From contig UQUH01000012.1 in the NCBI GenBank assembly GCA_900544245.1, positions 1-36,972 of the forward strand: DNA of 36,972 nucleotides, in the 5' to 3' direction. Position 1 is the stretch's first letter. Each line of letters starts with the position of its first letter. Shown in pieces: positions 15,582 through 23,627 of the stretch. The notes below the pieces were generated by a model. The model saw only the letters and a list, made by a program, of their open reading frames with translations. It searched no databases and was not told the origin of the DNA. The translations under genes were made by a program, and so were the position numbers. This DNA is from an uncultured Coriobacteriaceae bacterium (GTDB lineage: Bacteria > Actinomycetota > Coriobacteriia > Coriobacteriales > QAMH01).

Positions 15582-15953
15582 CTACTCCTCGTCCGTCTCG
15601 TCAAGATGCCGGCGCTGGTAGTGATCGAGCCTGTCCAGCGCAATTTGCTGGGTTAGCTCCTTGACGCGGTTCTCGAGCTGCGAGATGCGCCTGTTCGAGA
15701 GAAAGTCGCGGATGATAAGCACGAAGATGAAGAAAAGGAAGACGAAGTTCACCGGCGACATGAAGCCGATGGTGTCAGAGAGAAAGGAGGGGATTTCCGG
15801 AAAGATGCTCATCAGTAGGATGAGAAATGAGAAGCCCATCCAGAACAAGGCGTCCTCGATACTCATCTTGGACTTCTTGATGCTGTGAAGAAGGAAGACG
15901 ACAAGGCCAATGGCCGCGATGAGCAGGATGACGCGCAGTGCAGGAAACAGCAT
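15582..15953 (-). CDS. DUF2304 membrane protein
   Basis: 123 residues with three membrane spans (about 4-22, 35-53, 62-82) and a charged, probably coiled-coil tail (about 86-120, NRRISQLENRVKELTQQI). DUF2304 proteins commonly lie beside dolichyl-phosphate-mannose-type GT2 genes, exactly as here (GT2 ends 10 bases upstream). They are thought to act as membrane partners of that enzyme, but function is unproven. ATG at 15953 follows GGGAGGGCGA. Confidence 0.85.
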   Translation of the reverse strand: MLFPALRVILLIAAIGLVVFLLHSIKKSKMSIEDALFWMGFSFLILLMSIFPEIPSFLSDTIGFMSPVNFVFLFFIFVLIIRDFLSNRRISQLENRVKELTQQIALDRLDHYQRRHLDETDEE

Positions 15954-15963
15954 TCGCCCTCCC

Positions 15964-16647
15964 CTATCTGAAGAATTGGATGAGGAGGACGGACAATGCC
16001 ATGCGCGCCATATACGAGGTCGAGGTCCTGAAGTTCAGGTAGCTCTCTCCCGCGATGCGTTCGTCCATGGATACCTGGACCTCGGCGACACGCGCGCCTT
16101 TCTTGCGCATGAGATACGCAAGGGTATCGGGTTCGGGGCCAAGGTTGGGGCCAAAGGCGAGCTCCTTGATCATGCGACGGTCATAGGCACGCATACCCGA
16201 CGTCGGGTCCTTGATGACCTTACCCGTCGTAATCCTGATCATTGCCTCGATGAGGTTGTTGCCGAACATGCGCATGCTCTTGGGCTTTGGTTCGTCGACA
16301 AAACGCGAGCCGATGACGATATCGTTATCGGCCAGGGCGGCGACCATATCCGCGATGTATTCCGGGCGATGCTGACCGTCCGCGTCGAACTGAATGGCAC
16401 AGTCGTAGTCATGGTTGTAAGCGTACTTGAGGCCCGCTTGGAACGCGCCGGCGAGGCCCAGATTGATGGGCAGATCGAGAAAGCGGAACCCGTGTTCACG
16501 GCAAACGGTAGCCGTCTCGTCTTTCGAGCCGTCGTTCACCACGACGTAATCGTACTGGGGATAGTCTGACTTGAGCGCCCCGACGACACGGGCGATATTC
16601 GCTTCCTCGTTATACGCGGGGATTATGAGAAGAACTCTAGGCGACAC
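15964..16647 (-). CDS. GT2, polyprenyl-phosphate sugar transferase type
   Basis: About 227 residues if started at GTG 16647; the frame is open to ATG 16749, but the added residues look unlike the family and lack a ribosome site. GTG at 16662 is another option. GT-A fold: RVLLIIPAYNEEANIARVV, VVNDGSKDET, the metal-binding FDADGQH, IVIGSRFV, DPTSGMRAY. Resembles dolichol-phosphate-mannose synthases that charge a lipid carrier with sugar on the inner face of the membrane. The neighbours DUF2304 and a large multi-span protein fit lipid-linked sugar supply for extracytoplasmic transfer. No C-terminal membrane spans are present. Confidence 0.88.
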   Translation of the reverse strand: MSPRVLLIIPAYNEEANIARVVGALKSDYPQYDYVVVNDGSKDETATVCREHGFRFLDLPINLGLAGAFQAGLKYAYNHDYDCAIQFDADGQHRPEYIADMVAALADNDIVIGSRFVDEPKPKSMRMFGNNLIEAMIRITTGKVIKDPTSGMRAYDRRMIKELAFGPNLGPEPDTLAYLMRKKGARVAEVQVSMDERIAGESYLNFRTSTSYMARMALSVLLIQFFR

Positions 16648-16782
16648 GCGATACGATTCCACTCGGACGATGAAACGCTTTATCGTCGACGAACAAGACA
16701 GCTGGCAAGCACCTTGCAAATTACCGTGATAGAGCGCTAAAAGCAACATGCAACGACGCGAATACAGAATAAAGCGATGTCG

Positions 16783-18843
16783 CTATCCTTCTTCAATCCC
16801 AAGTATCCTGTAGAGGCGCATGTCCTCCTCGCTTAAGATGACTTCGAATCCCGGCGTGTCATCGGTTATGGCCATGAGACCCGTCCAGAGTGCATCGTCA
16901 TAGGAATTCGGCTTGGGTTGTCCCCTAAAGGACTTGCCCTGGTCGAGAATCAGCACATAGCGGGCGCCAACCTCCTCGAGTGCATCATGCACCCTCTCGT
17001 TTCCCTCGAACCAGGCCCCGTACTTGCGGATGGTCTTGCTCTCGCGCGTCTCGTTGGGTCTTGTGCCCCGCCTCGAGTCGCGGCCGCCATCATAGAAGCG
17101 GTAGTCACGATAATAGGTGCGCAAACCATTCGTCGCGTACGCGAAGACCGATCCATCGTCGGGCATGTTGAGGATGAGCTCACCTTCGGGCACGACCTCG
17201 GCGACTCGCGCGAGAAACGCCTCCTCGTCCGCGTCGAGCTTGATATGGTGACTCGGGATCTCGTTATGGTTTGCCCCGAAGTACTCCTTTTGAACCTGCC
17301 CCAGCGCGGTATCCATCTTGAACCCGTCAAATTCAACGGTAGGCAAATACAACACAATGCACAGCAGCGTCAGAAGAATGCCCAGACAAAGATGCCCGCC
17401 CTTCTCGCCCAAGCGCACACGGGCACGCAGGAAGCGCACGGCATACGCAAGGCCGAGCGCGGCAAGCGGGATACCCACCAGGGCCAGGCAGGCGACGATG
17501 CGATACGAATCCGCATACCAGAAGCCCGCGAAGAAATGGCGTGCAAATCCCCCGTTAGCGACGCAGATGACATAGATCACGCAGAATATAAGATAGGCGA
17601 CGGTAATCCAGAGATGCTCGCGATGCCGTACGGAACACGCGATGCCCACCAGCACGAGAGCAGCGAGGACGTACTGTGGCGCAAACCAGCCAAACGCCAA
17701 GGTGATCACATCCCAAACACCCTGACCCACTGATTCCAACGGAACCCACTCGTTATTGAATACAAGCGAATGCATGAACGGCGCGAAGACGAGGCCCGTC
17801 CACACGGCGAGCACGAAAAGGGCGAAGAGCACGGCGAGCAACCTCTGGGAGACCACATGACGCCTCAGGTGTACGCCACCCTCGTGCGTCCACAGGCGGT
17901 AGACGCAATAGGGTGCGAGAAAGATGACGCAGAAGAAGATGGAGCTCGTCTGCGCGACGGCGAGCACGAGCGTGCCGAGCAGAAAGGCGAAGACGTCCAC
18001 CGCCTTGAGCGCATGCGCACCCAGCGTATCTACGATGCGCACGAAGAGCGCGGCGACCGGTGGCACGAGCGCGAAGCCGAAGGCATTCGCGTACAAGGGA
18101 CCCCAATAGAGGATGATCCAGGGAAACCCGACGAAGGCGAGGGTGACAAGCGAGCCGAGGCGCACCGTCGTGCGATCCGCGAAGACGGTGCCGAGCAAAA
18201 GCATCATCCCCGTGGGAAAGACCAGACTTGCAACCACATAATTCATGGCGTTGAGCGCAAGGGCGACCGGACAACCGAGCACGCTCACGACGAGCGCACA
18301 CATGAGATGCCACAGTGCCGGATAGAAGCCGGCACCCGACAGCGGAGCGATTGCCTGGTCGGCGGGTGTCATGTACTTGGAGACCTCGAGCACGGACCAG
18401 GTGCCGGAGTCGACGAATGCCCGAATCGTCTCCATGTGAAAGGCGTTGTCGTACTCCTGCGAAAAGGCATCGGGTGCGCCGAGCGGCATAACGTAGACGT
18501 ACACGCCGATGGCAAGTCCCAAGGTGACGTAGACGCCGAGCGTCCTCCAGTCGAGGATGCCCGTCCGCTCAAGCTGCAGCCCGTCCTTACGCCCGCGCGC
18601 AAGACGGATGAGAAAAGGAATGGCGCAGATCACGAGCATGGGGAGGAAGACGGTCATCCACGAGCAGAAGACGCCGAATTTGGGCAAGATGATACCGAGC
18701 AGACAATAGCCCGCAACGCTGGCAAGCGGCGCGATGAGCAACGTCCTGATGCGGCTGACCCCCAAGCCCAGGAACAACAAGAACCCCGGCAAGTAAAATG
18801 CCAGCACGCACATGACGACGGCTATGGCAAAGGTAAGCCACAT
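16783..18843 (-). CDS. DUF6541/GT-C-like multi-span membrane protein
   Basis: 686 residues. Roughly 12-14 membrane spans from residue 2 to about 520, then a soluble domain of about 165 residues. The first large extracytoplasmic loop has SQEYDNAFHMETIRAFVDSG, with the acidic/His pattern seen in GT-C transferases that use polyprenyl-phosphate sugars. I assign DUF6541 from the overall pattern; a family search was not possible. The C-terminal part (LILNMPDDGSVFAYATNGLRTYYRDYRF) looks like the conserved outer domain of such proteins. ATG at 18843 follows GGAAAGG. With GT2 and DUF2304 just downstream, the likely role is adding a sugar to an exported glycan. Confidence 0.75.
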   Translation of the reverse strand: MWLTFAIAVVMCVLAFYLPGFLLFLGLGVSRIRTLLIAPLASVAGYCLLGIILPKFGVFCSWMTVFLPMLVICAIPFLIRLARGRKDGLQLERTGILDWRTLGVYVTLGLAIGVYVYVMPLGAPDAFSQEYDNAFHMETIRAFVDSGTWSVLEVSKYMTPADQAIAPLSGAGFYPALWHLMCALVVSVLGCPVALALNAMNYVVASLVFPTGMMLLLGTVFADRTTVRLGSLVTLAFVGFPWIILYWGPLYANAFGFALVPPVAALFVRIVDTLGAHALKAVDVFAFLLGTLVLAVAQTSSIFFCVIFLAPYCVYRLWTHEGGVHLRRHVVSQRLLAVLFALFVLAVWTGLVFAPFMHSLVFNNEWVPLESVGQGVWDVITLAFGWFAPQYVLAALVLVGIACSVRHREHLWITVAYLIFCVIYVICVANGGFARHFFAGFWYADSYRIVACLALVGIPLAALGLAYAVRFLRARVRLGEKGGHLCLGILLTLLCIVLYLPTVEFDGFKMDTALGQVQKEYFGANHNEIPSHHIKLDADEEAFLARVAEVVPEGELILNMPDDGSVFAYATNGLRTYYRDYRFYDGGRDSRRGTRPNETRESKTIRKYGAWFEGNERVHDALEEVGARYVLILDQGKSFRGQPKPNSYDDALWTGLMAITDDTPGFEVILSEEDMRLYRILGIEEG

Positions 18844-18953
18844 GAGACGTGCCTTTCCTGTTGACCCGGCTTATCTTCTCGATTGTTGCGTCACGAAGAT
18901 GCGCAGGCGATAATGCTGAAGCGAACACGTGAATGATACCAATATCAGACGGG

Positions 18954-18959
18954 CATAAT
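18954..18959 (+). promoter_or_regulatory. -10 box suggesting a leaderless flippase mRNA
   Basis: CATAAT ends 6 bases before the ATG at 18966, which would place the transcript start at the start codon. No ribosome site precedes that ATG. Leaderless mRNAs are common in actinobacteria. No clear -35 box. Confidence 0.35.
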
Positions 18960-18965
18960 GCATAC

Positions 18966-20219
18966 ATGAGCCAAGGCACACGCAAAACGCTATCCATTCG
19001 CGCCAACATGATCTGGAATGCCACCGGATCCCTGGTCTACATGGCCGCCCAATGGTTGACCACCGTTCTGGTCGTGCGTCTTTCCACTGGCTATGACGCT
19101 GCCGGCTTGCTTGCGTTGGGTATGGCCGTTTCGAACATCTTCTCGCCCATCGGCTACTACAAGATACGCGCCTTCCAGGTCTCCGACCTCGACGAGGAGT
19201 TCACTTTCAGGCAGTACCTGGGCTTCAGAATCATCACCGTCGCTCTGGCCATCGTCGTCATGTTCGTCTATTGCTTCTTGACTTGCCCACCGGGCACTTG
19301 GGTCACCGTGATTCTGTACGGCTTTTTCTCGCTTGGCCCCGTGTTCGTCGACGTCTTGCACGGCGAGGAGCAGCGCGACGCGCGCATGGACATCATCGGC
19401 ATCTCGTTTGTCCTTCGCGGCATCCTACTGCTTGCCTCCTTCGTCATCGGCATGGCGCTGTTCAACTCGCTCGATATCGCGCTCATACTCATGACGGTGA
19501 CGACGTACCTGGAAATAGCGCTTTTCGACGGCATCGCGTTTCTCAAGGTTACGGGAAAGCCCCTCAAGCCCGCGTTCGAAGTGCGTGCCATCAAGTCCCT
19601 GTTCGTCCAGTGCCTGCCTCTCGTCGTCGCGTCGTTCTTTTGCTGGGCGGTTCCCGCCATTCCACGACAGGCGCTCAACGACGTCATGGGAGAGTGGTTC
19701 CTGGGCATCTACTCGTCGGTGGCCGCCCCCGTGCTCATCGTGCAGATGTGTGCACAGTACATCTACGCGCCGCTCTTGACTCGCTTTGCCGAGCTTCTGC
19801 ATGCGCACGACAAACGCGGATTCTCGCGTCTCGTCCTGCAAGTCACCCTTGCCATCTTCGCGCTCGCCTTCGCCTTCGGCGTTCTGTTCGCACTTGCGGG
19901 AGAGCCCCTGCTCGTCCTGATCTTCGGGCAGAGCATCGCACCGTACACGTACCTGATCATCCCGCTCGTGCTCTGCACGGTCATGACCGCTTACGTGTGG
20001 TTCTTGGGAGACGTCCTCATCACCATGAGGAAGAACAAGATGAACCTCATCGGCTACGCCATCTCGTTCGCGGTCATACTGGCGACGATGTATCCCATGA
20101 TTCACGCGTTTGGCATGAATGGCGCAAGCTTCGCGATCATGGTCGCCTACGGAGCGACAATCGCCTTCTTCCTCGTGTGCGTGTTGCGAAAGAGAGGGCA
20201 TCAGGAAGATCTCATGTAG
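18966..20219 (+). CDS. Wzx-type polysaccharide flippase 1
   Basis: 417 residues with about 12 membrane spans, MOP/polysaccharide-transporter fold; flips lipid-linked glycan units across the membrane. The N-terminus SIRANMIWNATGSLVYMAAQWLTTVLVVR, followed by AFQVSDLDEEF, closely parallels flippase 2. The ATG at 18966 is chosen because it matches the N-terminus of the paralogue; ATG 18933 is an in-frame alternative. Divergent from the DUF6541-like gene. Its last 19 bases overlap the 3' end of the convergent GT2 gene. Confidence 0.88.
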   Translation: MSQGTRKTLSIRANMIWNATGSLVYMAAQWLTTVLVVRLSTGYDAAGLLALGMAVSNIFSPIGYYKIRAFQVSDLDEEFTFRQYLGFRIITVALAIVVMFVYCFLTCPPGTWVTVILYGFFSLGPVFVDVLHGEEQRDARMDIIGISFVLRGILLLASFVIGMALFNSLDIALILMTVTTYLEIALFDGIAFLKVTGKPLKPAFEVRAIKSLFVQCLPLVVASFFCWAVPAIPRQALNDVMGEWFLGIYSSVAAPVLIVQMCAQYIYAPLLTRFAELLHAHDKRGFSRLVLQVTLAIFALAFAFGVLFALAGEPLLVLIFGQSIAPYTYLIIPLVLCTVMTAYVWFLGDVLITMRKNKMNLIGYAISFAVILATMYPMIHAFGMNGASFAIMVAYGATIAFFLVCVLRKRGHQEDLM

Positions 20220-21178
20220 GCTTCTGCCAGCTCCATGCACCTGAAAAAGAAATCTCCGACGAGATCACATGACCGCCCGTCATCATTGCGAGACCTGCTT
20301 TCGAACTCGCGTTTCCTCAGTTTGTGGTAAACGGGTGTCCGAAGCGCAACAAACTTTCGCAAGGCGAAGAGGGTCCGTGCCCTGCGAAAAGCCATCCCGT
20401 AAGGATTGCGTTTCCCGATTTTCCCGTATAGAGACTGATGGTCTGCATATATTGCGTAGGGTCTCGTCTGGGCAGAGGAAGTCGAGATGCCCGAACCAAC
20501 GGCATAGTAAATTAGGAATTCGTCGAGAAAGCCGATTCGCGAATCAGGATCGCACAGGGCGATAGTTGCGGCGAAGTCCTCGCAATACTTGATGCCATAA
20601 TCATGCTGAAGGACAGCAAGCAATTGCTCGAAAAGCTCCTTTTCGAAGAACTGGGCTCCCCCGGGTATCCAGTCCGCATTTATCAGCTGCTGCTCCAGAA
20701 TTCTTCTCGGGGGTTTTGACTCGAGATAGCTTTGCTTGTTTCTAGGAGCCTCGAATTCCCCACATGTGTAATCTCCATCGTGCTTTTGAAAAGCGCAGTA
20801 TTTTCCGAAACCCAATTGGCAGTCATTGTCAATGCAATAGTCGACGACATCTCGTAGAGTGCGCTCAGAGAAGAATGCGTCTTCGCTGCCAATCGTTTTA
20901 ATGTACTTTCCCTTCGAGACGCCAAGCGCGGAAAGGATGTTGCCAACCGTCTTCACATTTTGCGGCTGTCGCACGATTTCATAGTTCGAAAAACCGGTGA
21001 ACGCGAAAAAGCGCTCAATGTCCTCATGATAATCACGATTCGAGCAATCATCGGCAACGACAATGTCAAAGTCCACGCCCTTTTGCAGCACGCATGAACT
21101 GAGAGTAAAGAGCAGGTCATCGAACGGCTGATTGTAATAGGTGACAATGGCGGAGATTTCCGTATGTTCCGAAGACAT
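20201..21178 (-). CDS. Glycosyltransferase family 2
   Basis: 325 residues, GT-A fold: ISAIVTYYNQPFDDLLFTLSS, IVVADDCSNRD, KTIGSEDAFF at the metal-binding position, and a later acidic CEDFAA that may hold the catalytic base. The DxD position reads SED, a permitted variant. ATG at 21178 shares a base with the flippase 2 stop (TGATG) and follows GGGAGGAAT, so it is translationally coupled. Third and last gene of the run licD2-flippase2-GT2. The region is visibly richer in A+T than the rml genes. Confidence 0.85.
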   Translation of the reverse strand: MSSEHTEISAIVTYYNQPFDDLLFTLSSCVLQKGVDFDIVVADDCSNRDYHEDIERFFAFTGFSNYEIVRQPQNVKTVGNILSALGVSKGKYIKTIGSEDAFFSERTLRDVVDYCIDNDCQLGFGKYCAFQKHDGDYTCGEFEAPRNKQSYLESKPPRRILEQQLINADWIPGGAQFFEKELFEQLLAVLQHDYGIKYCEDFAATIALCDPDSRIGFLDEFLIYYAVGSGISTSSAQTRPYAIYADHQSLYGKIGKRNPYGMAFRRARTLFALRKFVALRTPVYHKLRKREFESRSRNDDGRSCDLVGDFFFRCMELAEAYMRSS

Positions 21179-22449
21179 CAATTCCTCCCATGCTCTTTTA
21201 ATTGCTTAAGAAGCCATAGGCCCATGGCAAGCGTCGACACGACCGTTGCGGCTATCAACGAAAGCGTTGCGCCATTCAATTGGAAAAGCCAGACGAAAGG
21301 AACCATGGTACCCAAGCTCACGGCCAGCGACAGCAAACCACCGACAAGCGTGGCCTTGAAGTTTCGCAACGCCACCATGAGCGTATTGAGGAAAGTCGCA
21401 AAGGACATGGTCACCGAGCTGACAATGAGCAAAGGTATCAAGTACATGTAGGAAAGTACCTCTTCCCCGTATATGAGCGCATAGAGCATATCGCCAAAGA
21501 AATAAAGCAAGACGGCGCATGCAAGGCCAACGAGAATCGTTCCACCCACGGTAAGTCCCATGAGACGAGAGAAGCCCCGTGTATCGTTCTCCTCATACGC
21601 AACGGTGAGATATCCGAGAAGCGGATTGAAGATATAGCTAGCGCAGGCTTGGATGATAGCCAAGGGAGCCGCAATGGTTCCGTAGGCACCAAGCGCACTT
21701 TCTCCCATCGCGGTAAGAAGATACTGCCGCGGAATGGAGCCAGAGCCCGCGAGGGCAACAAGGGCGATAACCCCCGGAAAGCAACACACGAGAAGCTTTC
21801 GGACCTTTCCAGCAGATATGCGAAGCTTGAAATCCGCAAACCACCTTATGCGCGGAAGATCATAGAAAACGCCTATCAGCGCCGTGACTATCGCCATGGC
21901 AAGAATCGTCCAGTTTAGGTTTTGAGTAATCCCGAACACGATCCAGAAGCTCATAAGCGACCCGATGCCCTGCAGGCCAACCGAAATGCCTATGTAATCC
22001 ATGCGCTCCTTCTTTTGCTCTTCGGCGTGAAACGCATCGAGGATGAGCCCAAGGTCTTTGTAGATAAGGTAGAGGAATATCGGCAACCAGAGCGATGGTT
22101 CCGAAGTCACGAACGCGTATGCCATAGTCGCAACGATTGAGATGCAGCTTGTCAGACATTTGAATACGAAATATTCGCCCACCTTATATTCGTCATGGAT
22201 ATCGCTTACCTGATAGGCATACATACGATATTCGGCCACGGATGAGAAGATCGTGTAGATGGACATGACGTAGGTGTATATGCCCGCTACGTCAAAGCCG
22301 ACTGACATCCGAACAACGAGCACGGTGGTAAGCCATTGGGCAAGCATGTACGTAAATGAGCCAGCTGAATTCCACAGCATGTTCGCCTTGATTGACAGGG
22401 GAGCTGTCCTCGAAGGAGTTGTCTGCCTTTTTGCAAAACTGATGGTCAT
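21178..22449 (-). CDS. Wzx-type polysaccharide flippase 2
   Basis: 423 residues from ATG 22449 (GGAG just upstream); the frame is open to TTG 22521, which overlaps the licD2 stop but adds 24 polar residues unlike the paralogue. About 12 membrane spans, MOP family. SIKANMLWNSAGSFTYMLAQWLTTVLVVR and AYQVSDIHDEY match flippase 1 nearly block for block, so the two are paralogues within 3 kb. Sits between licD2 and GT2 in one transcript and probably exports a licD2-modified unit. Confidence 0.88.
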   Translation of the reverse strand: MTISFAKRQTTPSRTAPLSIKANMLWNSAGSFTYMLAQWLTTVLVVRMSVGFDVAGIYTYVMSIYTIFSSVAEYRMYAYQVSDIHDEYKVGEYFVFKCLTSCISIVATMAYAFVTSEPSLWLPIFLYLIYKDLGLILDAFHAEEQKKERMDYIGISVGLQGIGSLMSFWIVFGITQNLNWTILAMAIVTALIGVFYDLPRIRWFADFKLRISAGKVRKLLVCCFPGVIALVALAGSGSIPRQYLLTAMGESALGAYGTIAAPLAIIQACASYIFNPLLGYLTVAYEENDTRGFSRLMGLTVGGTILVGLACAVLLYFFGDMLYALIYGEEVLSYMYLIPLLIVSSVTMSFATFLNTLMVALRNFKATLVGGLLSLAVSLGTMVPFVWLFQLNGATLSLIAATVVSTLAMGLWLLKQLKEHGRN

Positions 22450-22517
22450 TTTCTCCGGCTCATCGCAATCGTCTTGGACACAACGTATGGGTTCAGAAGC
22501 TGTGCACGACCCATCCT

Positions 22518-23339
22518 TCAATCGATCTCGTACGTCTTTGAGCTATGGGACCGTCTCTGATCCTTGGGGGGGAGTTTCATGTAGTCCCCATATTGCGCTT
22601 GTAGCACATGAACATAATCTTGGGGTATGGGCAGTTCAAGGCTCTCGAAGGGAACCCGCACAAGCTGCTGGTACCACTCAGCCTCATAACGGTCGGACTC
22701 CCCCGTGCACCAGGCGATATTTCCGACTCGCGTACTTCTTTCGGGACCCCGAAAGGAAAGTTCCCATATTCGGCGCAAGGCGTCTTCAGGCGTTTTGCCA
22801 GCAAGCCTTAGGAACGCCCTGGCGACCTTGATAAACGGCATGATTCTCTTTACCCGCGGGTCAACCGCGTTGCCGGCGGTGAGTAAAAAGAAGCGAATCC
22901 GCTGTTTCTCCCGTTCCTTTAGAAGCTTGTTTTGCTGGTTATCATCTTCAAACAGATAGTCAAAGCAGAACACGTCCAACCATAAACCGAGGGGATGGTC
23001 GTGCATAAAGTTCGCCTCATACACAATGGTGTGCACGTCAACAACCTTCACGAAGGGGTATATGTTCTCTTCGGAGAGAGGTGCGAGCACCTTGTACTTC
23101 TTATCTTCATCGAGATATGGATGGGCCTTCGCAAGTTCTATCAGGCGCATGAAATCCTCGCGCATCATCGCCAAATCGACATCATCATCCCAAGGGATAA
23201 ACCCCTGATGCCTGATGGCGCCGAGCAATGTGCCGCTATCGAGGAAATACCGCAAATCATGAAGCGTGCAGTAGCTATCGAAGCTCTCCAACATGAGCAG
23301 CAAGCGCTCTTGAGTTTCTTTCAGGCCAAGAACCCTCAA
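22518..23339 (-). CDS. LicD-family phosphotransferase 2
   Basis: 273 residues from TTG 23339, with GGAAGGG about 10 nt upstream; an in-frame TGA closes the frame above. The signature is DSGTLLGAIRHQG followed by FIPWDDDVDLAM (34-58), with the acidic metal site; LWLDVFCFDYL and AQYGDYMKLPP follow. Same family as the gene at 13492, but the sequences differ widely outside the core, so they are not recent duplicates. Heads the licD2-flippase2-GT2 run. Expected to put phosphocholine or a related group on a glycan before export. Confidence 0.87.
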   Translation of the reverse strand: MRVLGLKETQERLLLMLESFDSYCTLHDLRYFLDSGTLLGAIRHQGFIPWDDDVDLAMMREDFMRLIELAKAHPYLDEDKKYKVLAPLSEENIYPFVKVVDVHTIVYEANFMHDHPLGLWLDVFCFDYLFEDDNQQNKLLKEREKQRIRFFLLTAGNAVDPRVKRIMPFIKVARAFLRLAGKTPEDALRRIWELSFRGPERSTRVGNIAWCTGESDRYEAEWYQQLVRVPFESLELPIPQDYVHVLQAQYGDYMKLPPKDQRRSHSSKTYEID

Positions 23340-23627
23340 CAGCCATCAACCCTTCCTTCATCAAAGCGTGCACAGACCAATCTTCTTGCGATCCATATCA
23401 AATCATCAGTCACACATGATACCTAGAGTATATCTTGCCTGCAGCAATCTACTTCAGTTGACGCGTTGAAGACAAACGCAACAGCCAAATGGACCTCTAT
23501 ACCCCAGACGCGGCACGTATATAGCCAGAACGTCCCTTTACAGAAGCGTCTCCGTATATAATCATGCGTATCTAAATGACATCTGTACCAACCACGTAGC
23601 AAACGCGCTTTTCGCTAAGGAGAAGCT
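23340..23627. other. A+T-rich divergent intergenic region
   Basis: 288 bases between the divergent licD2 and GT2-GT4 fusion genes. Minus strand: a TATACT box at 23432-23427 could serve licD2. Plus strand: TTTACA (23537-23542) and TATAAT (23557-23562), with only 14 bases between. CGTATATA occurs twice (23516-23523 and 23553-23560). No ORF or RNA gene seen. Confidence 0.4.
23537..23562 (+). promoter_or_regulatory. Possible promoter of the GT2-GT4 fusion gene
   Basis: TTTACA and a perfect TATAAT, 65 bases before the ATG at 23628. The 14-base spacer is short for a sigma-70-type promoter, so the -10 is more convincing than the -35. Confidence 0.35.

Noticed and set aside
17770..18864. 364-codon plus-strand frame opposite the DUF6541-like gene
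   Set aside because: Highly charged antisense of a hydrophobic membrane protein, a common high-GC artefact.
20269..20565. 98-codon plus-strand frame after flippase 1
   Set aside because: Antisense of the GT2 gene; no ribosome site or recognisable motif.
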